Source: Ignavibacteriota bacterium (GTDB taxonomy: Bacteria; Bacteroidota; Ignavibacteria; UBA10030; SZUA-254). From it: DNA of 64,000 nt. Shown one piece after another: positions 24,147 through 33,195 of the stretch. Location of the stretch: contig JACREZ010000011.1 of NCBI GenBank assembly GCA_016212665.1, positions 1 through 64,000 of the forward strand, in the 5' to 3' direction. Each line of letters opens with the position of its first letter. Position 1 is the first letter of the stretch. Under the pieces are notes generated by a model. That model did no database searches. It was not told where the DNA came from and saw only the letters and a list, made by a program, of their open reading frames with translations. A program made the position numbers and the translations under genes.

Positions 24147-26363
24147 ATGCCTCAATCTAAATTCACAGAACATAATCTTGAAACCCCCATCCAATATCTG
24201 AAAGGTGTTGGACCGAAACGTGCTGAGGCGCTGAACGAACTCGGCATCTGCACCGTTCACGATTTACTTTATTACTTTCCCCGCTCGTACATTGATTTAA
24301 GCCGCGTAGAAAAAATTGCCAAACTTCATCGTGTTGTTGATACGGGTGATTACGTTACGGTCATTGGAAAAGTACGTCGGGTGGATTTGCTCGGTCGCCA
24401 TCCAAAACAACGCCTTGTCATTGTCCTTGGAGATGAAACCGGAACAGTGGCTTTAACATTCTTCAGGGGAGTCCAATTCTACAGAAAGTCATTTGAGGTC
24501 GGTGAAGCGCTGGCTGTTTCCGGCAGAGTCGGTTCGTTCATGAATCGTACACAGATGATTCATCCGAGCATTGATAAGCTTGAAGTGTCTGACGAAGAGG
24601 GAATGACGCTGGAAGGATTTCTTCACACCGGCGGAATTGTTCCGAAGTACAGTTCTACGGAGGAATTACGCAATCTCAATCTTGAGTCGAGAAGTTTCCG
24701 CCGTATTCTCAAAGCAATGATAGATGAGTTTGCAGGGTATGTTCAGGAATTTCTCCCGAAGTCAATCGTAGAGTCGTATAAATTCCTTTCACTGAAAGAG
24801 GCGTTAAGTTCAATTCACTTTCCACATTCATACGATTCACTTGAAGATGCTCGCCGTCGTTTGAAGTTTGATGAGTTGTTCGCGTTGCAATTGGTTCTGG
24901 CTCTCCGAAGAAAAAGCGTGAAAGTGGATTTGCCCGGAATTCCGTTCAATGTTCAGAGCAAATATGCCCGTGCTTTGGTTGATTCACTTCCGTTTCGACT
25001 GACAAATGCGCAAGTTCGTGTCATCAAAGAAATTGCTGAAGATATGAAAACCAACCGCCCGATGAATCGCCTATTGCAGGGAGATGTTGGGAGTGGAAAA
25101 ACATTGGTCGCATTGATTTCTATTCTGATTGCAGTGGAAAGCGGGTATCAAACTGCTTTTATGGCTCCAACGGAAATTCTGGCTGAACAGCATTTCAAGA
25201 CGATGCAGAGTTTTCTGAAAGATATTCCGGTCAACATTCGGTTGTTAGTCAGTGGTCAGAGAAAGAAACTCCGGCAGGATATTCTTGAAGATGTAAGACG
25301 TGGTTCGGCACAAATAGTTGTCGGAACTCATGCGCTCATTCAGGAAGGAGTGGAGTTTGCCAACCTCGGTTTGGCTGTGGTTGATGAACAACACCGTTTC
25401 GGTGTTGCTCAGCGGTTGGCTTTGAAGGAAAAACGGACAGGAAATTCCTCGACCGGATTCCCGGATGTGTTAGTTATGACTGCCACTCCGATTCCACGAA
25501 CGCTTGCCCTCACATTGTATGGCGACCTTGACGTTTCAACCTTGAACGAACTTCCGATGAACCGCAAACCAATCAAGACCGTGTTGAAGGTGGAAGGAGA
25601 GCGGAAGTCGGTGTATCAATTTATCCGAGAGCAAGTAAAGCAGGGAAGGCAGGTGTATATCGTCTATCCGTTGGTGGATGAGTCGGAGAAAGTTGACTTG
25701 AAGGCGGCAACTGTCGCACATGAACAGCTTCAGAAAGAAATATTTTCCGATTTAAAGGTCGGACTCATCCACGGGAAACTTCCTTCCGATGAAAAAGACA
25801 ACATCATGGCGGCGTTCAAATCGAAAGAGCTCGACATTCTTGTCGCAACGACCGTGATTGAAGTCGGTATTGATGTCGCCAACGCGACGGTAATGGTGAT
25901 TGAACATGCCGAGCGATTTGGTCTGGCTCAACTTCATCAACTGCGGGGACGAGTCGGGCGTGGTTCTGATCAATCATACTGTGTTCTCATTGCACCGGAT
26001 TGGTTGGCGAAAGTGAGAACGGAGAAAAAGCAACAATCAATTCTCGGAGAAGAGGATGACGAGAAACGAGTGGTCGAGAAACGATTAAAGGCAATGTTAG
26101 ATTCATCAGATGGCTTCAAAATTGCTGAAATTGACTTGGAATTGCGTGGTCCGGGTGATTTTTTCGGAACACGACAAAGCGGGATGCCGGAACTTCAACT
26201 CGCCAATCTTGTTACCGATGCAGACTTACTCGCGCTCGCTCGGCATGAAGCATTCAAGTTGATTGACCTCGACCCGCATCTTCGCGCGCCCGAACATCAG
26301 AGATTGCGCGTACATTACCAAGAGAGGTTTAAGGATTCGCTCGCGTTTCTTCAAACCGGGTGA
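24147..26363 (+). CDS. recG: ATP-dependent DNA helicase RecG
   Basis: A 738-residue branched-DNA helicase that regresses stalled forks. The N-terminal wedge/OB domain begins TPIQYLKGVGPKRAEALNEL. The helicase core has Walker A GDVGSGKTLVAL, the DEQHR box in VVDEQHRFGVAQR, motif III TATPIPRTLALTLYGDLD and motif VI QLHQLRGRVGRG. The C-terminal RGPGDFFGTRQSGMPEL is RecG-specific. Length is normal. It stands alone. Confidence 0.98.
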   Translation: MPQSKFTEHNLETPIQYLKGVGPKRAEALNELGICTVHDLLYYFPRSYIDLSRVEKIAKLHRVVDTGDYVTVIGKVRRVDLLGRHPKQRLVIVLGDETGTVALTFFRGVQFYRKSFEVGEALAVSGRVGSFMNRTQMIHPSIDKLEVSDEEGMTLEGFLHTGGIVPKYSSTEELRNLNLESRSFRRILKAMIDEFAGYVQEFLPKSIVESYKFLSLKEALSSIHFPHSYDSLEDARRRLKFDELFALQLVLALRRKSVKVDLPGIPFNVQSKYARALVDSLPFRLTNAQVRVIKEIAEDMKTNRPMNRLLQGDVGSGKTLVALISILIAVESGYQTAFMAPTEILAEQHFKTMQSFLKDIPVNIRLLVSGQRKKLRQDILEDVRRGSAQIVVGTHALIQEGVEFANLGLAVVDEQHRFGVAQRLALKEKRTGNSSTGFPDVLVMTATPIPRTLALTLYGDLDVSTLNELPMNRKPIKTVLKVEGERKSVYQFIREQVKQGRQVYIVYPLVDESEKVDLKAATVAHEQLQKEIFSDLKVGLIHGKLPSDEKDNIMAAFKSKELDILVATTVIEVGIDVANATVMVIEHAERFGLAQLHQLRGRVGRGSDQSYCVLIAPDWLAKVRTEKKQQSILGEEDDEKRVVEKRLKAMLDSSDGFKIAEIDLELRGPGDFFGTRQSGMPELQLANLVTDADLLALARHEAFKLIDLDPHLRAPEHQRLRVHYQERFKDSLAFLQTG

Positions 26364-26370
26364 AGATAGT

Positions 26371-26505
26371 TTTTTGTTTTTAGTTTTTGGTTTCGGTTGT
26401 AAGTTTCAAGTTACAGTTTACTTGTTGTTGGTTACGTCATCACCCTAATGACCAATGACTACTGACAAATGACTGATGACAAGTGTAAGTTGATGACAAG
26501 TGGAG
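26371..26505. repeat. Period-7 degenerate repeat tract downstream of recG
   Basis: Heptads of the GGTTTCG/GTTGTAA type change near 26440 to AATGACC/AATGACT/ACTGACA/AATGACT/GATGACA. With 26506-26691, which holds the palindrome and promoter described separately, this accounts for the 328-base gap. Confidence 0.7.
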
Positions 26506-26559
26506 AGAAAGAGAAATTTTTTCCGTTGGAGAGTAGTCGAGGTGAAAAAAATATTTTTC

Positions 26560-26575
26560 AAAAACGCGCGTTTTT
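26560..26575. promoter_or_regulatory. Perfect 16-bp palindrome just upstream of the promoter
   Basis: AAAAACGCGCGTTTTT ends two bases before the -33 TTG at 26578. The loopless symmetry suits a dimeric regulator site better than an RNA hairpin. Confidence 0.4.
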
Positions 26576-26577
26576 TC

Positions 26578-26607
26578 TTGACTAATTCTAAAAAAAGATT
26601 ATATTAC
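26578..26607 (+). promoter_or_regulatory. Candidate promoter of the ATP-grasp/GNAT/KamA operon
   Basis: TTG (26578-26580), 19-base spacer, TATATTAC (26600-26607). This matches the Bacteroidota -33/-7 pattern; it also reads as TTGACT-16-TATATT for a classical sigma-70 form. Confidence 0.6.
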
Positions 26608-26691
26608 GGCTGTGCAATATGATACAACATATCTTCAACACAACTCAAAGCAACTTTATGTCGAACTATTCGCGAGGATTGTATTAGTTCT

Positions 26692-27810
26692 TTGCTAACA
26701 CTTCCTCCACGAGTAAAGTCTCTACGAGTCGCGCTTGTGTATAATCAGAAAAAGGAAGTTTCTCCCGCCACCGTTGTCTCCAACGAACCCGATTCACTCA
26801 GTTTCAACTCATCAACTAACGACACTGAAACAGTTGTTGTGTCTCCTCAGCGCGCGAATGATAAATATGCTGAGTGGGATTCGTGGGAAACAATTCACGC
26901 AGTCGAACTTGCTCTTGCCGAACATCATGATGTCACGCTTATTGAAGCGGACGAACATGCTTATCAAAAATTTCTTACAACCAGACCGGAAATTGTTTTC
27001 AATATTTCGGAAGGAATGAACGGTGTATCGCGTGAAGCACAAATTCCCGCGATGCTTGAGTATCTCGGAATTCCATATTCCGGTTCTGACCCGCTCACGC
27101 TTGCAATTTGTCTCGATAAATCACGCGCAAAAGAAATTCTGTCTTACTATCATATCAGCACGGCACAATTTGAGGTTATTCATTCGCTCAGCGAACTTAC
27201 TTCGTGTTCCATTTCAACGCCTTGCATGGTGAAGCCGCTTCATGAAGGTTCAAGCAAAGGAATTTATGATTCTTCGTTGGCAAAAAGTCAAGCGGATTTA
27301 ATCAAAGAAGTTGAAACAGTCATTTCCGTGTACCATCAACCTGCGCTCATTGAAGAATTTCTTTCAGGAAGAGAGTTCACGGTTGCAGTGATGGGGAACG
27401 ATGACGAAGTAACATGCCTGCCGATTGTTGAAATCAAATTCGATTCACTACCGGAAGGTGTGAACCCGATTTATTCGTACGAAGCGAAATGGATTTTTGA
27501 CAGACCGGAATCACCGCTTGATATTTTTGAATGCCCGGCGAAGATTCCGTCATCGTTGAAAAATGAAATCGAACAACTTTGTATCAAAGCGTATAAAACT
27601 CTTCGATGCAGAGATTGGTGTCGGATTGATGTTCGATTAGATGCACAAGGCATACCTCACATTATAGAACTTAACCCTCTGCCCGGCATCTTACCGAACC
27701 CTAAAGACAATTCCTGTTTCCCGAAAGCCGCACGAGCCGCAGGGATGAATTACAATCAACTCATTCAAACCACAATGTGGCTTGCCGCCAAACGATACGG
27801 CTTATCTTAA
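26692..27810 (+). CDS. ATP-grasp ligase, D-Ala-D-Ala ligase-like (first of a pair)
   Basis: A 372-residue protein of the ATP-grasp/Ddl family. After an N-terminal strand (RVALVYNQ) and a variable ~50-residue insertion come a pre-ATP-grasp domain (IVFNISEGMNGVSREAQIPAMLEYLGIPYSG, cf. Ddl) and the ATP-grasp core: MVKPLHEGSSKGI, ALIEEFLSGREFTVAV and the metal site CRIDVRLDAQG...IIELNPLPG. The family joins a carboxylate to an amine through acyl-phosphate. Residues for D-alanine are not clearly conserved, so another amino-acid substrate is plausible. The start is TTG at 26692, with GAGG about 14 bases upstream, and is somewhat uncertain. Confidence 0.85.
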   Translation: MLTLPPRVKSLRVALVYNQKKEVSPATVVSNEPDSLSFNSSTNDTETVVVSPQRANDKYAEWDSWETIHAVELALAEHHDVTLIEADEHAYQKFLTTRPEIVFNISEGMNGVSREAQIPAMLEYLGIPYSGSDPLTLAICLDKSRAKEILSYYHISTAQFEVIHSLSELTSCSISTPCMVKPLHEGSSKGIYDSSLAKSQADLIKEVETVISVYHQPALIEEFLSGREFTVAVMGNDDEVTCLPIVEIKFDSLPEGVNPIYSYEAKWIFDRPESPLDIFECPAKIPSSLKNEIEQLCIKAYKTLRCRDWCRIDVRLDAQGIPHIIELNPLPGILPNPKDNSCFPKAARAAGMNYNQLIQTTMWLAAKRYGLS

Positions 27811-27822
27811 TCCACAAAACGT

Positions 27823-28908
27823 ATGCAGAAAAAAGTTTCCATCGCCATAGTTTATAACGAACCGACAACCCCTGTCCGGTTAGAACAGCACAATGTTGTT
27901 TCTGCTTCAGGTGTGCTAAGACAAGAAGCAGTGGTTCCTATTGTAAACGGTGACTCACTTCTTGACCTTTCCGATGTGGGTGTGCTTGAACAGAAAGAAC
28001 AGATTGCAAAAGTATTGGATGAGTTAGGGTATCAAACACGAGTCTTTAATGTTGATGGAGATATTGTCCGGCTTGTTAATTTTTTGAAAGATGAAAAGCC
28101 CGATTTGTTATTCAACATGTGCGAAAGTTTGTTGAACAAAGCCATCCATGAAATGCACGTTGCCGGCATTTATGAACTGATGGGCGTGCGTTACACCGGA
28201 GCGGGACCGTTAGTTCTCGGAACGGCGCTCCATAAATATCGAGTCAAAGAAATTCTTGCCTTTAATGGACTACCGACCCCTCGGTATCAAGTAGTCAAAA
28301 CACCTTTAAATTTCGAACTTGACGAAAGCCTTCAATTTCCGCTTATTGTCAAGCCTTCCCGAGAAGATGCAAGTATCGGAATCAGCGCGTCTTCTGTAGT
28401 TTATTCAATAAATGATCTGAAAAAACAAGTTCGGCATGTCGTTGAACAATTCGACCAACCAGCAGTGGTGGAAGAATATATTGACGGACGAGAGTTGAAT
28501 GTTGCAATCATCGGAAACCGAAAACCGATTGCAATGCCAATCTCCGAAGTAGATATGACAACGTTACCGGCACATCTGCCGCGTATTATCACCTACAATG
28601 CAAAGTGGGTGAAAGGCACCGACGAGTACGAATGTACGAAAGGCGTTTGCCCCGCTCTTCTTCCGCCAGAGTTGGAAGAGCGAATCAAAGCGCTTGCCGT
28701 AGATGCGTACCATTTGATTGGTTGCCGCGATTATGCGCGCGTGGATTTCCGCTTGTCGAAAGACCATCAGCCGTTCATTCTCGAAGTGAACCCGAACCCC
28801 GACATTTCAGAAGATGCCGGGTTCATGCGTTCGGCGAGAGTGTATGGATTGGAGTTTGAAGAAGCAATCGGGAAAATCGTTGAGTTCGCATTGGAACGAG
28901 CCGCATAA
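27823..28908 (+). CDS. ATP-grasp ligase, D-Ala-D-Ala ligase-like (second of a pair)
   Basis: A 361-residue homologue of the preceding gene, again opening with a strand and Asn (IAIVYNEP) and a divergent insertion. The core shows LLFNMCESLLNKAIHEMHVAGIYELMGV, LIVKPSREDASIGI, AVVEEYIDGRELNVAI and a metal-binding CRDYARVDFRLSKD...FILEVNPNPD. The two ligases differ in the substrate loops, suggesting they act in sequence on different substrates. It starts 12 bases after the first ligase and shares its last base with the GNAT start (TAATG). Confidence 0.85.
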   Translation: MQKKVSIAIVYNEPTTPVRLEQHNVVSASGVLRQEAVVPIVNGDSLLDLSDVGVLEQKEQIAKVLDELGYQTRVFNVDGDIVRLVNFLKDEKPDLLFNMCESLLNKAIHEMHVAGIYELMGVRYTGAGPLVLGTALHKYRVKEILAFNGLPTPRYQVVKTPLNFELDESLQFPLIVKPSREDASIGISASSVVYSINDLKKQVRHVVEQFDQPAVVEEYIDGRELNVAIIGNRKPIAMPISEVDMTTLPAHLPRIITYNAKWVKGTDEYECTKGVCPALLPPELEERIKALAVDAYHLIGCRDYARVDFRLSKDHQPFILEVNPNPDISEDAGFMRSARVYGLEFEEAIGKIVEFALERAA

Positions 28909-29402
28909 TGTTCAGTGAACAAGTTTCAGTTAGAAAATTTCAATCAGAAGATAAACCTGCAATCATCAAAATTCTGAGAGCGACAAATGTTTTCAGTGAT
29001 GAAGAAATTACAATCGCAATTGAGTTGATGGACGATTTCTTACAAAAACCGAATCAACAAGATTATGATGTGTACACCGCAGTCAGCGAAGAAGGACAAG
29101 TACTCGGTTACTACTGTGTCGGTCCGACTCCACTCACGCAGGGAACATTCGATTTGTATTGGATTGCAGTAAATCCTGATTGGCATAAACAAGGTGTAGG
29201 TAGTTTGCTCAACCGTCATTGTGAAGAATTGGTCAAGTCACTCGGTGGGCGATTGATTGTTGCTGAGACATCATCGAAACCGAATTACGAAACCACACGA
29301 CGGTTCTATCATCTGCAGGGCTACCAAGAAGTTGCAAATATTAAAGACTACTACAAACCGGGTGACAGTCTTGTCATCTTCGGAAAATATGTTCAACAAT
29401 AG
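28908..29402 (+). CDS. GNAT-family N-acetyltransferase
   Basis: A 164-residue acetyl-CoA-dependent transferase. The N-terminal VRKFQSEDKPAIIKIL is the usual first strand-helix. The acetyl-CoA pyrophosphate motif is in LYWIAVNPDWHKQGVGSLLNRHCEE (Q-x-x-G-x-G/S), and the C-terminal FYHLQGYQEVANIKDYY is typical. It is coupled to the upstream ligase and 14 bases from the aminomutase gene. By analogy with the AblA/AblB pair, where a GNAT acetylates beta-lysine made by a KamA enzyme, the substrate may be a beta-amino acid or its peptide. Confidence 0.88.
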   Translation: MFSEQVSVRKFQSEDKPAIIKILRATNVFSDEEITIAIELMDDFLQKPNQQDYDVYTAVSEEGQVLGYYCVGPTPLTQGTFDLYWIAVNPDWHKQGVGSLLNRHCEELVKSLGGRLIVAETSSKPNYETTRRFYHLQGYQEVANIKDYYKPGDSLVIFGKYVQQ

Positions 29403-29416
29403 AGAAAAACAACTAT

Positions 29417-30565
29417 ATGGAACTCTGGCAAGAGTTACTTCGTCAAAGCGTTGACACAGGAAAAGATTTAGTCGAACGGTTCGGGTTTGATAAAGACCTC
29501 GCCGACCGGCTGAATAAATTTTTCCACATTCGAATCAATCCATATTATCTCAGTTTGATTCGCCACCCCGGAGACCCCATCTGGCTTCAGTGCATTCCCG
29601 ATGCAAAGGAGTTGATGGATGACGGTTTACCGGAAGACCCGTTAGCAGAAGATTCACACAGTCCCGTGCCGAGCATTGTGCACCGGTATCCCGACCGCGT
29701 ATTGTTTCTGACGACAAGTCAATGTTCGATGTACTGCCGATTCTGCACGCGCAAGCGGAAGGTCGGCGACTCAACGAAGATAAACATGAAGTACATTCAG
29801 GACGGAATTGATTACATCGCGAAGCATCCTGAAATCCGCGATGTCATTCTTTCCGGCGGCGACCCGCTCACGCTCACCGATGTGATGGTGGAAAAAATCC
29901 TGAAAGGTTTGCGGCAGATTCCTCATGTTGAGATGATTCGTCTTGGAACGAAGATTCCGTGTGTGCTTCCTCAGCGCATCACTCCGAAACTTTGCAAGAT
30001 TATCAAGAAGTATCATCCGGTGTATGTGAACACACATTTTAATCATCCGTGGGAATGTACTCCCGAAGCAAAGCGTGCATGTGAAATGCTTGCCGATGCC
30101 GGAGTTCCTATTGGCAATCAGGCAGTGTTGATGCGCGGTGTGAACGATGACGCTGAAGTAATGAAAGAGTTGTTCAGAAAACTCTTGACGATGCGTGTGC
30201 GTCCGTACTATCTCTATCAAGCCGACATTACGAAGGGAACGGATTATTTCCGCACACCTGTCAGCAAAGGGTTGGAGATTATGGACAAACTTCGAGGGCA
30301 TACTTCCGGCTTGGCAATTCCCGCGTATGTGATTGATGCGCCCGGCGGCGGCGGAAAGATTCCTATTCTTCCGCAGTACGTCATTGGTCGCGCAGGAAAG
30401 AATATTATTCTCCGAAACTACAAGTACGAGATTTTCACTTATCCCGATGTTGAAGAAAATCCTGTTAACCACAATCCACCTGTTGAAAAACCATTTCTCC
30501 GCAAGCGAAGAAATGGAAACGGCAAGCACGAGCCGGAACATGAGACGGTGGAAGTGATGGCGTAA
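29417..30565 (+). CDS. kamA: KamA-family radical SAM lysine 2,3-aminomutase
   Basis: A 382-residue radical SAM and PLP enzyme. The iron-sulfur motif CSMYCRFC (in TTSQCSMYCRFCTRKRKVG) is followed by LSGGDPLTLTD. GHTSGLAIPAYVIDAPGGGGK carries the Lys that forms the PLP aldimine and the Asp (IDAP) which, with the Asp in QADITKG, corresponds to the two aspartates that bind the lysine side-chain amine in characterised lysine 2,3-aminomutase. True KAM activity (L-lysine to beta-lysine) is therefore more likely than EpmB activity. It is the last gene of the four-gene unit and is followed by a strong terminator. Confidence 0.9.
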   Translation: MELWQELLRQSVDTGKDLVERFGFDKDLADRLNKFFHIRINPYYLSLIRHPGDPIWLQCIPDAKELMDDGLPEDPLAEDSHSPVPSIVHRYPDRVLFLTTSQCSMYCRFCTRKRKVGDSTKINMKYIQDGIDYIAKHPEIRDVILSGGDPLTLTDVMVEKILKGLRQIPHVEMIRLGTKIPCVLPQRITPKLCKIIKKYHPVYVNTHFNHPWECTPEAKRACEMLADAGVPIGNQAVLMRGVNDDAEVMKELFRKLLTMRVRPYYLYQADITKGTDYFRTPVSKGLEIMDKLRGHTSGLAIPAYVIDAPGGGGKIPILPQYVIGRAGKNIILRNYKYEIFTYPDVEENPVNHNPPVEKPFLRKRRNGNGKHEPEHETVEVMA

Positions 30566-30572
30566 ATATAAT

Positions 30573-30605
30573 GTAGGGCGACTCGGCGAGTCGCCCTACT
30601 TTTTT
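30573..30605 (+). terminator. Strong hairpin terminator after kamA
   Basis: Twelve-base perfect arms (GTAGGGCGACTC and complement, 30573-30584 and 30588-30599) are followed by six Ts. The GCGACTC core recurs in the two inverted-repeat elements at 51702 and 55277. Confidence 0.85.
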
Positions 30606-30635
30606 GACATTCCTCAGGAATTTTTCTATCTTTTG
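30604..30635 (+). promoter_or_regulatory. Candidate Bacteroidota-type promoter for the Uma2 gene
   Basis: TTG (30604-30606, using the last Ts of the terminator), 20-base spacer, TATCTTTTG (30627-30635), 18 bases before the ATG. Confidence 0.6.
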
Positions 30636-30653
30636 TCAAGTTAATTTGATAAA

Positions 30654-31208
30654 ATGAAACACTCACACTCAATCTTTTGCACGTATGATGATTACTTAAC
30701 ACTTCCCAATGATGGGAGACGTTATGAAGTCATTGATGGAGAACTTACTATGGCGCCAGCACCATTTACCGACCATCAAGATGTATTAAGAAACCTTGAA
30801 TTCATTTTAGTTTCCTTTTTGAGAAAAACTCGATGGGGAATTTTATATGCTGCACCGACTGATGTTGTCTTTTCAATGACCGACATTGTTCAACCGGATT
30901 TGCTTGTTGTAGCTCGCGAGCGAAAAGAAATTATTACAAAGAAAAATATCATTGCCGCTCCGGATCTCGTCATAGAAATTCTCTCACCATCCTCAACTCT
31001 TACAGACAGAACAACAAAGAAAGCTCTCTACGAAAAATATGGAGTAAAGGAATACTGGATTGTTGACCCGGATGAACAAGCGATTGAAGTGTTCAATCTT
31101 GAAAACAAGATTTTCATCATGATGAATGTATTCAAATCAGATGAACAATTAACGTCGAAATTACTTAAAGAATTAGTTGTTGATTTGAAGGAAGTGTTTG
31201 AAACATAA
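30654..31208 (+). CDS. Uma2-family (DUF820) putative endonuclease
   Basis: A 184-residue protein with the Uma2/DUF820 restriction-endonuclease-like fold: YDDYLTLPNDGRRYEVIDGELTMAPAP at the start, the acidic IVQPDLLVV, then APDLVIEILSPSST (catalytic Glu region) and KKALYEKYGVKEYWIVDPDE. Uma2 genes are often present in many copies in Bacteroidota and cyanobacteria, and their role is unsettled. It has its own promoter and lies just upstream of two hairpins and the unknown gene pair; a functional link to that pair is not shown. Confidence 0.88.
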   Translation: MKHSHSIFCTYDDYLTLPNDGRRYEVIDGELTMAPAPFTDHQDVLRNLEFILVSFLRKTRWGILYAAPTDVVFSMTDIVQPDLLVVARERKEIITKKNIIAAPDLVIEILSPSSTLTDRTTKKALYEKYGVKEYWIVDPDEQAIEVFNLENKIFIMMNVFKSDEQLTSKLLKELVVDLKEVFET

Positions 31209-31217
31209 TTTCTATGC

Positions 31218-31268
31218 CGTCAGGTTTTTCAACCTGACGACTTTCTTGTCGGGAGGAAACTCCCGACA
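31218..31268. repeat. Two adjacent perfect hairpins with complementary tetraloops
   Basis: The first hairpin has nine-base arms CGTCAGGTT with loop TTTC (31218-31239); the second has nine-base arms TGTCGGGAG with loop GAAA (31247-31268). Loops are complementary. They lie between the Uma2 stop and the next gene. Confidence 0.8.
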
Positions 31269-31293
31269 TCACATCGAAAAGTGAGTGATAATA

Positions 31294-33195
31294 ATGGATA
31301 GTGCTACGCTCGATAGTTTGATCGCTTTGCTGAAATGCGATTCTCACAAAGCGAGGTTGGCCAAGAAGCTAGATATCAGTCTGACATCAAGACTTTCGGA
31401 TGCCGATATGGACGCATTTGCAGATGTTTTACTCGATCAGACTGGCCGCATCGTTGGCGATTACTATTCACGACTTTTCGATTTCTATTTATCATGTAAT
31501 CACAATGATGACGCAATTCAGGCAGTCGGCAATATTTGGTTAGCGACGTTTTCAAAAATAGATGATGAGCAAAAGCAGACTCTGCTAGATCACTTTGCCC
31601 GAACAGATAATCACTCCTTCTGGCCCCTTGTTCCGATTCTTAGCACAATTCTACTTTCTGTGCGATTCGAGCCCGAATACTTGGCTCACTTCTTTATTGA
31701 AATGAGCAACAAGATCAAGGGGGACATGGCAGGCGGAGAATTCTACAAAGTCCTCGAATTATTATGCAGAGAAAGAAGTGATCTTTCGTTGAAGATCGTT
31801 GAGAACATTTCACGTACAGCTTCATCAGATATAGATGTGCACCTCTTATCCATACTATTAGGGAGTTTACGAAACTCGTCTTCTGTTTCGTCAGAAACAA
31901 GGGAATCGATCTCATCGCTTGAAAGATCCTTCAAGTCATCCCCTAATCTGACACTGAGAAAGAGCTATTACTTCTCTTTTGCGTATTCCTCTCTCTCACG
32001 AGATCTATCGGCAATTCCAGTTCGTGAGCTAATCGATGAGATTCTCCAAGGACAATCCGGCAATCCAAATGACTCGTTAGAATTCTTAGCCCGCATTTCA
32101 AGAACTCAGGTTGGGAACCCAGCATCTCAAACAATATTGCTGAATCACCTAAGATCAATCGCACCGAACATCATACGGTCTGGAATTCAGCAGTATTTAT
32201 CCATTCTATCCAGTGCGATACACTCTGCAAAAAGATTACCTGACCAAGCCATCGTTGCGGAAGTGTTGGATTCATTGTCATCTGCTTCTGAGATGTTCAT
32301 TCCTGACCAAGCGAATGAGCACGGACTTGTCTCTCTCTTGGGCGACATTCTATTCAGAAGCGCTTCTTATCTAGACAGGATTCTCGATGTTGTGGCTTGC
32401 CTTGATCGCGATTTGACCAGGCGGATTCTTTCAAATAATTCCTTTGAATATCACGCGAGCAAATTAGGCGGGCCAGAATTGTCACAATTACTAGGCAGGA
32501 GATTGGTTTCCACAAACTCTAGAGAGCGTTTTCTTGCTCTTGCCATGCTTGAGACCAGAACGAGCCTTGGTTGGGAGTTGGATCTATCCACTTTTCAACC
32601 GGACGAAACGGCACTTGCGATCTTATTGCTTGAGATAAAGAATCACACACTTTTGGGAGAAGCAACTTCTCAACTATTGATTTCTGTCCTTCCGCTTTTC
32701 GAAAAAGCGCCGGAAGCGATCAAGAGCGAATTCTTCCACTATCTATTCTTTCAAGCCGGCAACTATCCAGGGGCTTGTTTAGAAACATGGAAAGCTATTG
32801 GATCTCCAAGTCCTATCTTGGCTGAAGTCATTAAGATGGCGGACCATTACTTCGAGAACCTAAGAAAGAATGAGCTGAAGTTTATTCCCCAGACCTTTCC
32901 CAGCTTGGATGAGATATCAAAGCGAGGTGCGAGAGAGCAGTCAAGAAAGATAAGCGAAGAAGTAGATAAGCGATCGGTGTTTGTTGCGCTTGCGCATAAA
33001 GTGGCAATTATCTACGGGGAGAGTTGGGCTACAATTTCTCAAGGGCAACTTGGCGCTGAATCTACACCCCAACCGATATCACATTCTGTAGAGTTTCCTC
33101 GTATGGAAGAGATTGACCCTGAAGGAATGATGCTCCAACGGATGGATGCCGGCGGACGTATTCATGCGATTGAGCGAGAGGGATCAAAACAGTGA
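31294..33195 (+). CDS. Large all-helical protein of unknown function (unknown module, gene 1)
   Basis: A 633-residue protein that I do not recognise. It is predicted almost entirely alpha-helical, with repeated amphipathic helices and Leu/Ser-rich stretches (e.g. DVHLLSILLGSLRNS, LLNHLRSIAPNIIRSGIQQYL), resembling a HEAT/ARM-like solenoid. No catalytic motif, signal peptide or membrane segment is visible. I chose the ATG at 31294 over the GTG at 31285. The end overlaps the next gene by 4 bases (GTGA), so the two are coupled and probably form one complex. Its codon choice (more CTA, AGA and AGG) looks different from neighbours; this was not counted. Confidence 0.6.
   Translation: MDSATLDSLIALLKCDSHKARLAKKLDISLTSRLSDADMDAFADVLLDQTGRIVGDYYSRLFDFYLSCNHNDDAIQAVGNIWLATFSKIDDEQKQTLLDHFARTDNHSFWPLVPILSTILLSVRFEPEYLAHFFIEMSNKIKGDMAGGEFYKVLELLCRERSDLSLKIVENISRTASSDIDVHLLSILLGSLRNSSSVSSETRESISSLERSFKSSPNLTLRKSYYFSFAYSSLSRDLSAIPVRELIDEILQGQSGNPNDSLEFLARISRTQVGNPASQTILLNHLRSIAPNIIRSGIQQYLSILSSAIHSAKRLPDQAIVAEVLDSLSSASEMFIPDQANEHGLVSLLGDILFRSASYLDRILDVVACLDRDLTRRILSNNSFEYHASKLGGPELSQLLGRRLVSTNSRERFLALAMLETRTSLGWELDLSTFQPDETALAILLLEIKNHTLLGEATSQLLISVLPLFEKAPEAIKSEFFHYLFFQAGNYPGACLETWKAIGSPSPILAEVIKMADHYFENLRKNELKFIPQTFPSLDEISKRGAREQSRKISEEVDKRSVFVALAHKVAIIYGESWATISQGQLGAESTPQPISHSVEFPRMEEIDPEGMMLQRMDAGGRIHAIEREGSKQ

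Noticed and set aside
29771-30541. 256-codon frame antisense to kamA
   Set aside because: Complete shadow of the radical SAM gene; no motif of its own.
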